64,000 nucleotides of DNA from positions 1,270,001 to 1,334,000 of the forward strand of contig JACJWE010000001.1 of assembly GCA_020637365.1 (NCBI GenBank), read 5' to 3'. Source of the stretch: Acidimicrobiia bacterium. Lineage in GTDB: Bacteria > Actinomycetota > Acidimicrobiia > IMCC26256 > JAGNEX01. The translations under genes were made by a program, and so were the position numbers. Below, in pieces: positions 23,693-33,044 of the stretch; within the stretch, counting starts at the first letter, position 1, and each line of letters starts with the position of its first letter. The notes beneath the pieces are model-generated. The model made no database searches. It was given only the letters and a program-made list of their open reading frames with translations, and was not told the origin of the DNA.

Positions 23693-24804
23693 CGAGCAGC
23701 TTCTTCATAGACCTGCCAGGTCTTGGTGGCCGCACTCTCCCACGAGAACTGCCGAGCGCGGCTGCGACCTGCCTCTCCAAGACGTTGCGCCATGAGCGGA
23801 TCGTCCAAGATCCCAGCAACAGCGCTAGCGATTCCCGCGGGAGCGCAAGGCTCGACCACCTGAGCAACATCAGCAGCCCATTCACACATCGCGGTCTCGC
23901 CAGAGACAACGACGGGCGTACCGCATGCCATTGCTTCGAGGGCTGGCATCCCAAACCCCTCGTAACGCGACGGCAGGACAAAAACGGACGCGTTGCCATA
24001 AAGAGCAGCCATCTGCGGCCGAGTGAGCAAGTCATCGTGAACGACCGCACGGCCGAGGAGTCCTCGGGCGGCGAGTTCGTCTCGTACCTCGTCGCCAAGC
24101 CAGCGCCCTGGTGCATGGAGCACCAAGCTCAGATCGGGATAGACACCCGACAGCTCATCGAAGGTGTCGATCAGGCATTCGACGTTTTTGCGACGTTCTT
24201 TGGTGCCGACCCACAACAGGTAGGGACCATCCACCGCCACAGGCGAAGGACGTGAGCCGTCCCATCCCAAGAAGATCGAATCAACACCGTGAGGGATCAC
24301 CCGGATCCGACCGGCGTCGACGCCGACCAACTCGTTCAGATCGGTGGCGACAACCCGCGACGGACAGATCACCAGCGCCGCCTCTTGTTGAACCAGCTTG
24401 AGCGATCTCCGCAGTCGTGCCAGCTGGGAGCGAGGATACGCCTCGGGATATCGGGCTGACGCCACATCGTGAACGGTTGCCACCAGGTGTGCGGAGCCCA
24501 CCGGCGGGATTGCGTTGCCGGTGGTGTGAACCACCGACAGGTCATCCCACAAAAACTGCGGACTCGGAGGACGGTTCTCTGACCACGCGCGGAACAGCGC
24601 ATCACGTCCCAGATGGAACGCCCGCCGTTCAAGCGCTAGTTCGGCAACATCGCACGGCAGTTCTGAATGTGCGGCGTGAAACATCCCAACCTGATCGGCG
24701 TGCTCGGAGCGTCCCAAGGCCTGACAAAGTTCGTATGTGTACACCGACGCTCCGTCGGGAGAACGTTCAAACAACACCTCGATACTGATTCCAACCCGCA
24801 TCAC
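23689..24804 (-). CDS. GT4 family glycosyltransferase (GT-B fold)
   Basis: A 371-residue retaining glycosyltransferase, probably a mannosyl- or rhamnosyltransferase. It shows the N-terminal pattern GISIEVLFERSPDGASVYTYE, a donor-domain hinge VIPHGVDSIFLG (about residue 170), and the E-x7-E motif in YEGFGMPALEAMACGTPVV (about 285). It overlaps rmlD and the GT2 gene by four bases at each end, so the three are translationally coupled. The sugar specificity is not readable from the sequence. Confidence 0.87.
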   Translation of the reverse strand: MMRVGISIEVLFERSPDGASVYTYELCQALGRSEHADQVGMFHAAHSELPCDVAELALERRAFHLGRDALFRAWSENRPPSPQFLWDDLSVVHTTGNAIPPVGSAHLVATVHDVASARYPEAYPRSQLARLRRSLKLVQQEAALVICPSRVVATDLNELVGVDAGRIRVIPHGVDSIFLGWDGSRPSPVAVDGPYLLWVGTKERRKNVECLIDTFDELSGVYPDLSLVLHAPGRWLGDEVRDELAARGLLGRAVVHDDLLTRPQMAALYGNASVFVLPSRYEGFGMPALEAMACGTPVVVSGETAMCEWAADVAQVVEPCAPAGIASAVAGILDDPLMAQRLGEAGRSRARQFSWESAATKTWQVYEEAAR

Positions 24805-25682
24805 GCCACCCCCAACGCTTCGAGTCGCTGGTCCGACAGCGGCGTCACGCCGAGATACTCGGCAAGGGCTTCTTGGTACGGCCGCAGCAGATCGATGCCG
24901 CCGAGTCGTAGCGCACGGTTATCGAGCACCGAGTTGGCGGGCCGCGGCGCAGGTCGATCGAGCTCGGTGGACGCCATAGGCGTCACGCATGCGGGATCGA
25001 GCCCAACGAGCGCCAACGCCAGACGAGCCAGGTCAAACCAGGTGCAACTTCCCTGATTTGTGACGTGAAACATGCCGGTGCGGCGCGCCACCCCGAGTGT
25101 CACCAGCATGGCGGCAAGGTCGGCGGCGAACGTTGGGCACCCACGCTGGTCGTCCACCACCGCAAGAGGGTCGCCTTGCCGTGCCCTGGCGATGATCGTG
25201 TCGACGAAGTTCTTACCGCTGCCGTAGACCCATGCGGTTCGGGCGATAGTCCAACGGTGTGCGTGCGTCATCACTTCGATTTCGCCGCCGAGCTTCGACG
25301 CCCCATAGATCGATTGAGGATTGGTGCGATCCCATTCGTGATACGGGACCGTCGCCCCACCATCAAAGACGTAATCGGTCGACACGTGGACGATATGAGC
25401 ATCGACGCGGTTCGCAGCCTCTGCCAGATACCGCATGCCCAGCGCGTTGACCGCATAAGCAGCATCGCTGTTGGTTTCACAACCGTCGACGTCGGTCATT
25501 GCTGCAGCATTGATGATCAGCTCGGGGGCGACCTCGCCGATGCATTGTTCGACGGAGTCGCGGCTTGCCAGATCGCACGTTTGCCGGTCTGCGGCGACGG
25601 TTTGATGGCGGGAAAGGGGTTCGAGCAACCGCACCGCGGCAGAGCCCACCTGACCGTTCGCTCCCGTCACCAAGATCCGCAA
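24801..25682 (-). CDS. rmlD: dTDP-4-dehydrorhamnose reductase
   Basis: The last enzyme of dTDP-L-rhamnose synthesis. The 293-residue product has the NAD(P) loop TGANGQVGS, INAAAMTDVDGCE, HVSTDYVFDGG and the catalytic YGASKLGGE (YxxxK, about residue 130), followed by RTAWVYGSGKNFV and DDQRGCPTFAADLA. RmlA, B and C are not within the window. It begins 18 bases after the LCP gene and overlaps the GT4 gene. Confidence 0.92.
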   Translation of the reverse strand: MRILVTGANGQVGSAAVRLLEPLSRHQTVAADRQTCDLASRDSVEQCIGEVAPELIINAAAMTDVDGCETNSDAAYAVNALGMRYLAEAANRVDAHIVHVSTDYVFDGGATVPYHEWDRTNPQSIYGASKLGGEIEVMTHAHRWTIARTAWVYGSGKNFVDTIIARARQGDPLAVVDDQRGCPTFAADLAAMLVTLGVARRTGMFHVTNQGSCTWFDLARLALALVGLDPACVTPMASTELDRPAPRPANSVLDNRALRLGGIDLLRPYQEALAEYLGVTPLSDQRLEALGVA

Positions 25683-25699
25683 CTCGCTCCAGCCTTCCG

Positions 25700-27037
25700 C
25701 TACCGGCCTGCGCCGACCAGGTCGTTGCCCACCACAACCTGCACATCTGCCGTCACCGCTGGATCTTCGACGAGGGTCGCTGCTTTCCGAAGAAACTCGT
25801 TGACCACCAAAGCCTTGCCCAACTGCTCGGGCGCGTATCGAATTTGCGACGTCGGAATCGTTTGACTTGCTCGGGCTGTACCGGCGACCTGATAGGACGC
25901 CGACCGGAACTGTTCGGCAAAGAACTCGGCCAGGTCGGGCCGTTCACTGGCGTTGACGATCTGAACGGTGATCTCGCGCGCCGAGTAGAGCGCAGCTTCT
26001 CCCCGCAATACCTTGAAATAGATCTCGGCGTCGGCCTTGTCCAGATACACCACCGACTTCTTGCCGTCGGGACTGCGGCCGGGCGTGCCAGGGATCTGAG
26101 CCATGATCACCGACTCAGGATCGAGCTCATCGAACTGCGTTGCGAGCTGATTGAGCACTTCGATGCTGAGGCTCTCGCTTCGGGTGATGTCCTGACCAGC
26201 GGCCTCGATGATCTTGTTGAAGCGCCCTGGATCGGTAATGAGATTGTCCAGCATCTGTTCGAGAATCGATCGAACGAGTTGCTGCTGGCGCGAGATCCTG
26301 CCGAAGTCCCCGGTCGGATCCGCCTGCCAGTCGGGGCTGCCTGCCACCCGGTACTCAAAGTGGCGCGACCGCGCCCATTTGAGCGCCGTGCAGCCATCGA
26401 GCTTCTGTTGATTGCCGTCGAGCTGCAGACCCGTATAGGAATCACGAGCCCCGTCCACCCCGGGCGCAAGGGTGATGTCCACCCCGCCGATAGCGTCGAC
26501 GATGCCCGCGAACCCATCGAAGCCGATCTCGAGGTAGTGGTTGATCGGGATCCCGAAGTTCTTGTTCATCGTGTCGACCAGCGATGGAGGACCGCCGAGG
26601 TAGGCCGAGTTGAGCCGATCGGCCGGGCGCTGCTGCCCGTCGATGAACGGCGTCACCCAGAGGTCACGAGGAAACGAGACGAGGGCAGCTTGCTGATTCT
26701 GGGGATCGACGCGGGCGACCATCATGACGTCGGCGCGTTTACCAGCGGTGTCATCGGCACCGGCACCGCAGCGATCGTCGCCTTCACGAGTGTCGGAGCC
26801 GATGATCAAGATGTTCATCGGGGCGCCACGGACGGACTCTTGGACGGGTACGTCGGGTACGACGTCGGTCCCGTCCTCCCAGCTGGCTTTGGTGCGCGTC
26901 GAATAGAACGCGAGGGCACCTCCGATGATGAGCACGAAGATGACCGCAGGAACGAGCACCCGCCGCAGCCAGGTGCCGGGGATATCGAAAGCCGAAGCAT
27001 GACGTCCAGGCACAGTGGCCAGCATGCTACCCAGCAC
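25700..27037 (-). CDS. LCP (LytR-CpsA-Psr) family glycopolymer transferase with LytR_C domain
   Basis: LCP proteins attach lipid-linked wall polymers to peptidoglycan outside the cell. This 445-residue protein has an N-terminal anchor (VLVPAVIFVLIIGGALAF), then LIIGSDTRE, ALVSFPRDLWV, LNSAYLGG, HYLEIGFDGFAGIVDAIGG and KWARSRHFEY, which carry the conserved Asp and Arg residues of the catalytic domain. A LytR_C domain follows (from about residue 345, ITVQIVNASERPDLAE). It is the first gene of the minus-strand wall-sugar operon and diverges from pabB. Confidence 0.9.
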   Translation of the reverse strand: MLGSMLATVPGRHASAFDIPGTWLRRVLVPAVIFVLIIGGALAFYSTRTKASWEDGTDVVPDVPVQESVRGAPMNILIIGSDTREGDDRCGAGADDTAGKRADVMMVARVDPQNQQAALVSFPRDLWVTPFIDGQQRPADRLNSAYLGGPPSLVDTMNKNFGIPINHYLEIGFDGFAGIVDAIGGVDITLAPGVDGARDSYTGLQLDGNQQKLDGCTALKWARSRHFEYRVAGSPDWQADPTGDFGRISRQQQLVRSILEQMLDNLITDPGRFNKIIEAAGQDITRSESLSIEVLNQLATQFDELDPESVIMAQIPGTPGRSPDGKKSVVYLDKADAEIYFKVLRGEAALYSAREITVQIVNASERPDLAEFFAEQFRSASYQVAGTARASQTIPTSQIRYAPEQLGKALVVNEFLRKAATLVEDPAVTADVQVVVGNDLVGAGR

Positions 27038-27174
27038 TTCTGGGTGGCCTTCAGTCGTGCCGACGTCCTCCGGGGCAGCTGCGAGGACTCGTGCGTATTG
27101 GAGGCCTCGCCCCGTATTGGCTTCTCACCGGGGAGCCCCGTGGTGGCCACCATCGGCTCGGTAGCCTTGGCACC

Positions 27175-28477
27175 GTGTCCCGAACGGCTCTACTTCATGA
27201 ACTCGTCGCACTCCTCCCCCAACCCAGCGTCGTCCTGCGAGACCGTGGCAGATGGATCGTGGCAGCGAACCCTGATCGTCTGGTGATCCGGCGCGGCCCA
27301 GACAGCCTCGACGTCATCGACGAGCTGACTTCGGGTTGGTGGGCTGGGTGGCTGACCTATGAGGCAGGACACGATGTCGAACCCGTCGTTGCGAACCCGG
27401 CGCGCCGACGCCCTTGGCCGGGCGGCGACGAAACCGAGGAGGCCGATGCGGTCTGGGCACGCTTCCCTAGCCGCGTCGAACTTCCAGACGATGGCGAGCC
27501 GGTCGTCCTCGGCGATGGGCAGTCCGCGGCCTATCACGCCGAACTCATCGCGGAGGCCGCAGGTCGAGCCTCACGAGACACCGCTCCTTGGCGACGACGG
27601 AGCGCCACACCCCCCGACGGGGACCATGATGCCGGGCCGCTAAACCCCTCAAACATCACGTGGCGCTCCAGCCTCAGTGAAGTCGACTACGGCCTCAACA
27701 TCCGACGCATTCTGGAGTACATCCGCGCGGGTACCTGCTATCAAACGAACCTGACGCGGACGCTCTGGACCACAGACGACATCGACCCGGCCGCGATCTT
27801 CCATGAACTCCTCGACCACCACCCCCGCGCAGTACGGATCGCTGATCCGGCTCGACGACACCACGATCGTGTCGGGCTCGCCCGAACAGCTCGTCCGTCA
27901 GTTTGGACGTTGGATCCAAACCCGACCGATCAAGGGAACCGACTCGGACCCACAGCGCCTGATGTCGTCGACCAAAGATCATGCTGAGAACGTGATGATC
28001 GTGGATATGGCTCGCAACGACCTTGGGCGCGCCAGCGAGTATGGGACCGTCCGCGTCCCGTCGCTGTTTGCTTTGGAGCCGCACCCTGGGTTGTTTCACC
28101 TCGTCTCGACGGTCGTCGGCGAAACTTCACCGGGAACGTCGCGCAGCGACGTCATCCGAGCATTGTTTCCCGCAGCGTCCATCACCGGCGCCGAAGCCAC
28201 GGGTGATGCAGATTATTGAAGATCTCGAACCGTGGAAACGGGGCGTGTACTGCGGATCGGTCGGTTGGATCGACGCCGACCACGATTCGATGGATTTGAG
28301 CGTCGCAATCCGGACCTTCGTCGAACGGGACGGGGTCTTGCGTTTTGGTGTGGGGGCGGTGTCGTCGCCGACTCGCGTCCGACCGCCGAATGGCAAGAGA
28401 CCGAACTGAAAGCCGCGCGTTTCCTGGATGCTGCGAGATCCGCCCGGATCTACGGCACCGGGCGCTACATTTCTTGA
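27175..28477 (+). CDS. pabB: Aminodeoxychorismate synthase component I, frame broken three times
   Basis: This chorismate-binding enzyme makes 4-amino-4-deoxychorismate for folate. The likely GTG start is 27175. Frame 1 runs through SEVDYGLNIRRILEYIRAGTCYQTNLTR. The next frame then has YGSLIRLDDTTIVSGSPEQ, RPIKGT and VMIVDMARNDLG. After a further shift come MQIIEDLEPWKRGVYCGSVG and finally the GGGVVADS region. Junctions are at the CCCCC run 27822-27826, near 28188-28193, and at the GGGGG run 28352-28356. Each is repaired by one missing base, giving a normal-length enzyme of about 430 residues. All catalytic blocks are present, so it is probably functional. Confidence 0.85.
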
Positions 28478-28528
28478 CGTACCGCTCGTCGAATTCGTAG
28501 GCGGGCTCATCACTTGGAAGGCGCGCGA

Positions 28529-29374
28529 ATGTCGGTCGAACATGTGTGGATCAACGGTGAGGTTCTGCCGATAGCCGATGTGCAAATCTCCCCCGTCGAC
28601 CACGGCATCCTGATCGGCGATGGCGTCTTTGAAACGCTCCGCACCGCTCGTGGGGTTCCGTTCGCCTGGTCCCGTCACGCCGAACGTCTTCGACTGTCCG
28701 CATCCGGACTAGGAATAGACGAGCCTGACACCAATGCCCTGTACCAAGGCTGTCTCGACGTCATGACCGCCAATGAGTTACCCGAGGCGCGCCTGCGTGT
28801 GACGGTGACCTCAGGGACAGGTCCGCTCGGCTCTGATCGAGGACCTGGTCCGCTGACATGCTTGATCGCCGCCACGCCCTTGACGGGTTTTCCGCCGTCG
28901 GCCGCCGTCGTCGTCGTGCCGTGGGTGCGCAACGAACGTGGCGCAACGGCGGGACTCAAAACGACGTCGTACGCCGAGAATGCCCGAGCACTCGCTCACG
29001 CCAAGGCGCAGGGTGCAGCAGAAGCGATTTTTGCCAACACCAAAGACGTCTTATGTGAAGGCACCGGGTCGAACATCTTTTGGGCGAGCGATGGAAGGCT
29101 CCACACCCCCGCGCTCGCCACCGGCTGCCTCGCTGGCATCACCCGTGAACTCATCCTCGAAGTGGCCGCTGAGAACGGAATCGATATCGACACAGGAGAC
29201 GTGGCGGTAGGAGATCTCGACTCGGCTGATGAAGCCTTTCTCACCTCGTCGACGCGCAATGTCCAGCCGATCGATCGGGTCAATGGACGATCGTTGCACG
29301 ATGTCCCCGGTCCGTTGACCCAGCGGCTCTCGACCCTGTTCGATGAGCTCGTGGAGCGAACGGTCAATCCGTAG
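28529..29374 (+). CDS. pabC: Aminodeoxychorismate lyase / class IV aminotransferase
   Basis: A PLP enzyme of 281 residues from ATG 28529, with GGAAGG about eight bases upstream. Class IV motifs are VDHGILIGDGVFETLR (about residue 25), the lysine site in GLKTTSYAENARALAHAKA (about 145), CEGTGSNIFW (about 180) and LTSSTRNVQPID (about 240). Next to pabB the likely role is 4-aminobenzoate formation. Branched-chain or D-amino-acid aminotransferase activity is the alternative, since the family is hard to separate by motif. Confidence 0.85.
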   Translation: MSVEHVWINGEVLPIADVQISPVDHGILIGDGVFETLRTARGVPFAWSRHAERLRLSASGLGIDEPDTNALYQGCLDVMTANELPEARLRVTVTSGTGPLGSDRGPGPLTCLIAATPLTGFPPSAAVVVVPWVRNERGATAGLKTTSYAENARALAHAKAQGAAEAIFANTKDVLCEGTGSNIFWASDGRLHTPALATGCLAGITRELILEVAAENGIDIDTGDVAVGDLDSADEAFLTSSTRNVQPIDRVNGRSLHDVPGPLTQRLSTLFDELVERTVNP

Positions 29375-29688
29375 CGGATCAGCCCACCTGGCAGGGTCAA
29401 TCATCGGGCCTGCCGGTCACGGGTTCCAAGATAAGGGCGCTATGCCCTCATTTGGCCTCTGGGTCGCTGAGCGAGTCCAGATGCCACGGTGGGTTCTCGC
29501 CATAGTCGGGTCTGGTTTTCGCTCCCGCAATCCTTTAGTCTCTAACTAAGCGACTACATGTTCAGGGATTATTCGGACCTTGAGCCGAGATCTGTCCCTC
29601 GCGAGCCATCTTCATCGACGCCAACACGTGACCGGCGACGCCCACCCTGTTGCGGCCGTACGCATCCATGCGAAAGAAGGAGCCCTCC
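29375..29688. other. Intergenic leader of the ric-trHb operon (314 bases)
   Basis: No gene is evident here. It holds a small hairpin GGGCGCTATGCCC near 29437-29450, which could end the pabC transcript, and an imperfect dyad at 29537-29555 described separately. AAGAAGGAG just before ATG 29689 is a strong ribosome-binding site for ric. I could not identify a convincing -35/-10 pair. Confidence 0.5.
29537..29555. promoter_or_regulatory. Imperfect 19-bp dyad, candidate operator for a nitrosative-stress regulator
   Basis: AGTCTCTAACTAAGCGACT reads AGTCnCTnAnTnAGnGACT on both strands, matching its reverse complement at 14 of 19 positions. It sits about 135 bases upstream of ric in a short AT-richer patch. 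Genes for iron-centre repair and truncated haemoglobin are often controlled by NsrR- or FNR/CRP-type regulators, but the sequence does not match a consensus I can name. Confidence 0.35.
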
Positions 29689-30396
29689 ATGCCGACACAA
29701 CGCACCCTTGCAGCGATCGTCGACGCCAACCCACACGCGACGCGCGTTCTGGAGGATTACCAGCTCGACTACTGCTGCGGCGGTACCCGTACCCTCCAGG
29801 ACGCATGTGCCGAACGGGGTATCGACCCCTCCGCCGTCCTCGCCGACATTGAACTGTTGGACGACACCACACAGCCAACGTGGGCGCGGCTCAGCGCCCG
29901 CGAACTCGTCGACCACATCGAAACGACACACCACCGGTACCTACACCGCGAGCTCCCCCGACTCACCGCGCTTGCCAACAAGGTCGCCTCGGTCCATGGC
30001 CCGCACCATCCCGAGTTGTACCGGGTGACAGCCACCTACTCCGAGCTGCGCCTCGACCTAGAACCGCATCTACTCAAAGAGGAAAACGTGTTGTTCCCGA
30101 TGATCAGGCAGCTCTCGGACGCAGCGACGTCGCCGACCGTTCGTCGGGGCGTCATCAACAACCCGATCTCGATGATGAGAGTCGAACATGATCGAGCTGG
30201 CGAGCTTCTCGCAACCCTCAGGGAGACCACCGAGGGTTACAAAATTCCTGCAAACGTGTGCGCAAGTTACACAGCGCTGTATGCCGGACTCGCAGAGCTA
30301 GAAGCCGATACACACCTTCACGTCCACCTGGAAAACAATGTGCTCTTCCCCGCCGTCCTGGCGGCTGACGCCAAAGTGCAAGAGGTTTCGTCATGA
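29689..30396 (+). CDS. ric: Iron-sulphur cluster repair di-iron protein (RIC, YtfE/ScdA family)
   Basis: RIC proteins restore Fe-S clusters damaged by nitric oxide or peroxide. The 235-residue product has the ScdA N-terminal domain with DYCCGG (about residue 28) and a hemerythrin-like four-helix bundle with ligands in LVDHIETTHHRYLHRELP, EPHLLKEENVLFP, RVEHDRAGELL and HLHVHLENNVLFP. The ATG at 29689 follows AAGAAGGAG by six bases, which rules out the longer open start. The stop overlaps the haemoglobin start (ATGA). Confidence 0.93.
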   Translation: MPTQRTLAAIVDANPHATRVLEDYQLDYCCGGTRTLQDACAERGIDPSAVLADIELLDDTTQPTWARLSARELVDHIETTHHRYLHRELPRLTALANKVASVHGPHHPELYRVTATYSELRLDLEPHLLKEENVLFPMIRQLSDAATSPTVRRGVINNPISMMRVEHDRAGELLATLRETTEGYKIPANVCASYTALYAGLAELEADTHLHVHLENNVLFPAVLAADAKVQEVSS

Positions 30397-30869
30397 GCGA
30401 ACACACCAACACCGCGGACCATGATCCCCACGCGACGATCGCCTTACCGCCGCCAGACCGAGATATCTCCTCTCGAGAGGACATCGCCATATTCGTCACG
30501 GACTTTTACCGCGACGTCGCCATGGACGATCTTCTCGGCCCCATTTTTGATGCAGAACACGTTCATTGGGCCCAGCATGTCGACAAGCTGACCGATTTTT
30601 GGGCCTGGCAACTTTTTGGTGAGCGCGGCTACGAAGGCAACCCGCTACTCGCTCATGTACCGATCGACGCGAAGCATCCCTTTAGCGACGCACACTTCGC
30701 ACGCTGGCTCGAGATGTTCACCACGACAATCGACCTCCACTACGTCGGACCGACCGCGCAGACCGCCAAGCAGCGGGCCGCGAAGATGGCGAGCGCTATG
30801 CAACGCCTCCTTCACGGGCGAAGTGCGTCAGCGGATCACCCCATCACCCCCTACCTCACCACGCGTTAA
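30393..30869 (+). CDS. Truncated haemoglobin, group III-like
   Basis: A 158-residue 2-on-2 globin. After a disordered head of about 25 residues come VTDFYRDVAMDDLLGPIFD, KLTDFWAWQLFG, and the proximal His in FSDAHFARWLEMF. The Trp-rich FWAWQLFG segment and the early FYRDV match group III. It is translationally coupled to ric through an ATGA overlap. A role in nitric oxide or oxygen handling together with RIC is inferred from the pairing. Confidence 0.88.
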   Translation: MSEHTNTADHDPHATIALPPPDRDISSREDIAIFVTDFYRDVAMDDLLGPIFDAEHVHWAQHVDKLTDFWAWQLFGERGYEGNPLLAHVPIDAKHPFSDAHFARWLEMFTTTIDLHYVGPTAQTAKQRAAKMASAMQRLLHGRSASADHPITPYLTTR

Positions 30870-30911
30870 CCCACGGGAGCATTTCGTCAGCGTTCGCACC
30901 CTTCCAGGGCA

Positions 30912-32033
30912 CTAGTTCGCTGCTGAAAGTGAACGGACGACCATATCGGTCAGATCCGCCTGGTAACCGGCGACCTCAGGATGCTGCGTGGGGTCGGGGC
31001 AGAACGCGACAGCAAGGACGCGAAGGTCGGTGGCCGACGGCAGCGATTCAAGACTCATCAGTGATGCCGTCACGTCCTCGCCCAATGCCAACTCCATGGA
31101 AGCGAGGAGGTCGGCGAAACGATCATCGTGGAGCGGGTTCGCCGATGCTGGTCCAAACGTCAGCTCGAGAAAGTCGCTCAGCGCAATGGCAGCATCGACC
31201 TCGGCGTCTTCGATCTGGTTGACACCAGCGACACACACACCGCAGAGAAGGTGCATCTGACCCAACGCCCATGCGGTCGTCGATTCAGCGCGAGCTTCTC
31301 GTTCCAGGGCGCCGCGCGCCTCTGCTTCGGCGGCGAGTTCTTCCGCTTGAGCGTTTGCTACTGCAATCGCAGCGGCGTCGACGACCGAATCGGCTTGGAG
31401 TTCGGCAAAGGCGGCGCGCTCATCGGCATCACGTTCGGCTTGACGGGCGGCATCGAGTGCGGCGTCGCGTTCAGCCTCGGCGAGTGCGACACGCTCATTC
31501 GCGTCGCGTTCAGTGGCTTCGGCGAACTCGATAGCCTCGTCTCGCTGAGCTTCGGCGAGGTTGGCTCGCTGCGTAGCGAGAACTTCAGCATCGACCTCGT
31601 CGCTCAACAAGGCCTGAGCGACATCGGATTCAGCCAACGCTTGTTCGGCGAGTTGGGCATTCGCGTCAGCGACGGCGGCAGCGTCCACGGCGACGAGCTC
31701 CGCCGCGGCGATCCGATCTTCGTCCGCCGAACGTTGGTCCGCGGCAGCATCGAGCACCGACCCAACGAGCGACGCGAGCGTCCCGGTGTCGAGAGCACCG
31801 CTTTCGAGGTGTCCTCGCGCCGAACCGAGCAGCTTGTTCAACTCATGGAGTGCACGGTCGGCGTGAAGCTCAGACCCGCCTTCGGAAGCTTCCGTCATCT
31901 GCTTCGCAATCGGATCGGTCACCCGCCGATGCTGTTCGTGGCTCAATACCCCGCTGAGGTACCCATGGAGCGTGTGATTACACACACAAGAACAAGTGGA
32001 CGCGCTAGACCTGGCGCAAGCGATCGTGTGCAT
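30912..32033 (-). CDS. Ala/Glu-rich coiled-coil protein with N-terminal Cys-x-Cys-x-Cys motif
   Basis: A 373-residue protein from ATG 32033, preceded by AGGAG at seven bases. It starts with CARSSASTCSCVCNHTLHG, a C ... C-x-C-x-C-x4-LHG motif that could bind metal. Then comes a long, almost uninterrupted coiled coil (about residues 55-260) of Ala/Glu/Asp/Arg repeats such as ERDAALDAARQAERDADER, with three recurring AERDA/ERDA units. The C-terminal domain is globular, with HLLCGVCVAG. No named family is recognised, although similar Cys motifs occur in uncharacterised actinobacterial and phage proteins. A + strand open frame opposite is a codon-bias shadow. Confidence 0.68.
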   Translation of the reverse strand: MHTIACARSSASTCSCVCNHTLHGYLSGVLSHEQHRRVTDPIAKQMTEASEGGSELHADRALHELNKLLGSARGHLESGALDTGTLASLVGSVLDAAADQRSADEDRIAAAELVAVDAAAVADANAQLAEQALAESDVAQALLSDEVDAEVLATQRANLAEAQRDEAIEFAEATERDANERVALAEAERDAALDAARQAERDADERAAFAELQADSVVDAAAIAVANAQAEELAAEAEARGALEREARAESTTAWALGQMHLLCGVCVAGVNQIEDAEVDAAIALSDFLELTFGPASANPLHDDRFADLLASMELALGEDVTASLMSLESLPSATDLRVLAVAFCPDPTQHPEVAGYQADLTDMVVRSLSAAN

Positions 32034-32169
32034 TTTGTGACTCCTGATCGAACTCCGCAAAGACGGACGGAGCGACCGTAACACCTGGTCAAAAAGGGCG
32101 CATCACAAACAAAGATCTGTTGAAAGCGACTTTAGGTGGGTGGTGTTAGACGCCATCACGACGCTCGAC

Positions 32170-33003
32170 TCAGGTCGGGCGCAGGTGCACCGTGTCTCCA
32201 ACGGTGACGGCCATCTCGCGCCCATTGCTCTGACGCACGAGCAACGCACCCGAATCGTCGACATCGACCGCGCGACCTTCGATCGCACCCCTCATCAACG
32301 TGACCCGTACATCTCGGGCCAACGTCGCGCAGCGCTGACGGTACTGGGCCATCAATATCGCAGGACTTTCAAGTGCTTGGCCGTAGTTCTGCTCGAAATG
32401 CTCGAGCACCGGCGCGACCAAATCGACGGGTGAGAGGATCGGCGAACCCCGCGGCCGTTCACCGGTCATGCTCGTCGAGGTGGGTGCCGCGTCGCTGCCG
32501 CTCGGCAACGGCACCAAGTTCAGACCAATGCCGATGACGATCGCGGGCACTCCCCCCGCATCGAAGGCCTGAGCCAAGATGCCAGCGAGTTTACGCTCCC
32601 CCACCAGCAAATCATTCGGCCACTTGATGACCGGCACAACGCCAAAGCTCTCCGCCGCTTCGCAGCCCGCAAGGGCCAGAGCAGCGGTCACCAAGAAGTA
32701 GCGATTCGGCGGTACTTCGGGCCGTACCAACACCGACATCAGCAATGCGCCATCTGGTTGAGCGTCCCACCGGCGGTCCCGACGGCCACGGCCAGCGGTC
32801 TGGTAGCGAGCGACAGCGACGGTACCGTCCAACGCCCCCCTACCCGCTTCTTCGACGAGGTACCGATTGGTCGAGTCCAGTTCCTCAAAGACGCGAACGT
32901 CACGAAAACGGCTGCCCTCGGGCATCTGGAGACGCGCCCAACCAGGGCTCTGCCCCCCCTGTTGAGCACCGCTGGATGGTTCAGTATCGAATGGAGGAGG
33001 CAC
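32170..33003 (-). CDS. birA: Biotin--[acetyl-CoA-carboxylase] ligase
   Basis: Activates biotin to biotinyl-AMP and transfers it to carrier lysines. The 277-residue product has ELDSTNRYL, the biotin loop GRGRRDRRWD (about residue 71), KWPNDLLVGERKLAGIL (about 125) and IGIGLNLVPLP, then a C-terminal SH3-like domain. It lacks an N-terminal helix-turn-helix, so it is a catalytic-only ligase rather than a repressor. It diverges from the carboxylase alpha subunit across only 41 bases if ATG 33003 is used; an internal Met at 32925 is also possible. Confidence 0.92.
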   Translation of the reverse strand: MPPPFDTEPSSGAQQGGQSPGWARLQMPEGSRFRDVRVFEELDSTNRYLVEEAGRGALDGTVAVARYQTAGRGRRDRRWDAQPDGALLMSVLVRPEVPPNRYFLVTAALALAGCEAAESFGVVPVIKWPNDLLVGERKLAGILAQAFDAGGVPAIVIGIGLNLVPLPSGSDAAPTSTSMTGERPRGSPILSPVDLVAPVLEHFEQNYGQALESPAILMAQYRQRCATLARDVRVTLMRGAIEGRAVDVDDSGALLVRQSNGREMAVTVGDTVHLRPT

Positions 33004-33044
33004 GGCTCATAGGATACGGCGACGCCGACACCCCTGGAGTGACG

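Noticed and set aside
25565..27286. Long + strand open frame over rmlD and the LCP gene
   Set aside because: It covers two well-supported opposite-strand genes and their junction and lacks any domain.
31128..32081. + strand open frame opposite the coiled-coil gene
   Set aside because: The minus-strand gene has AGGAG before its ATG, a Cys motif and a regular coiled coil; the + strand product has low-complexity shadow composition.
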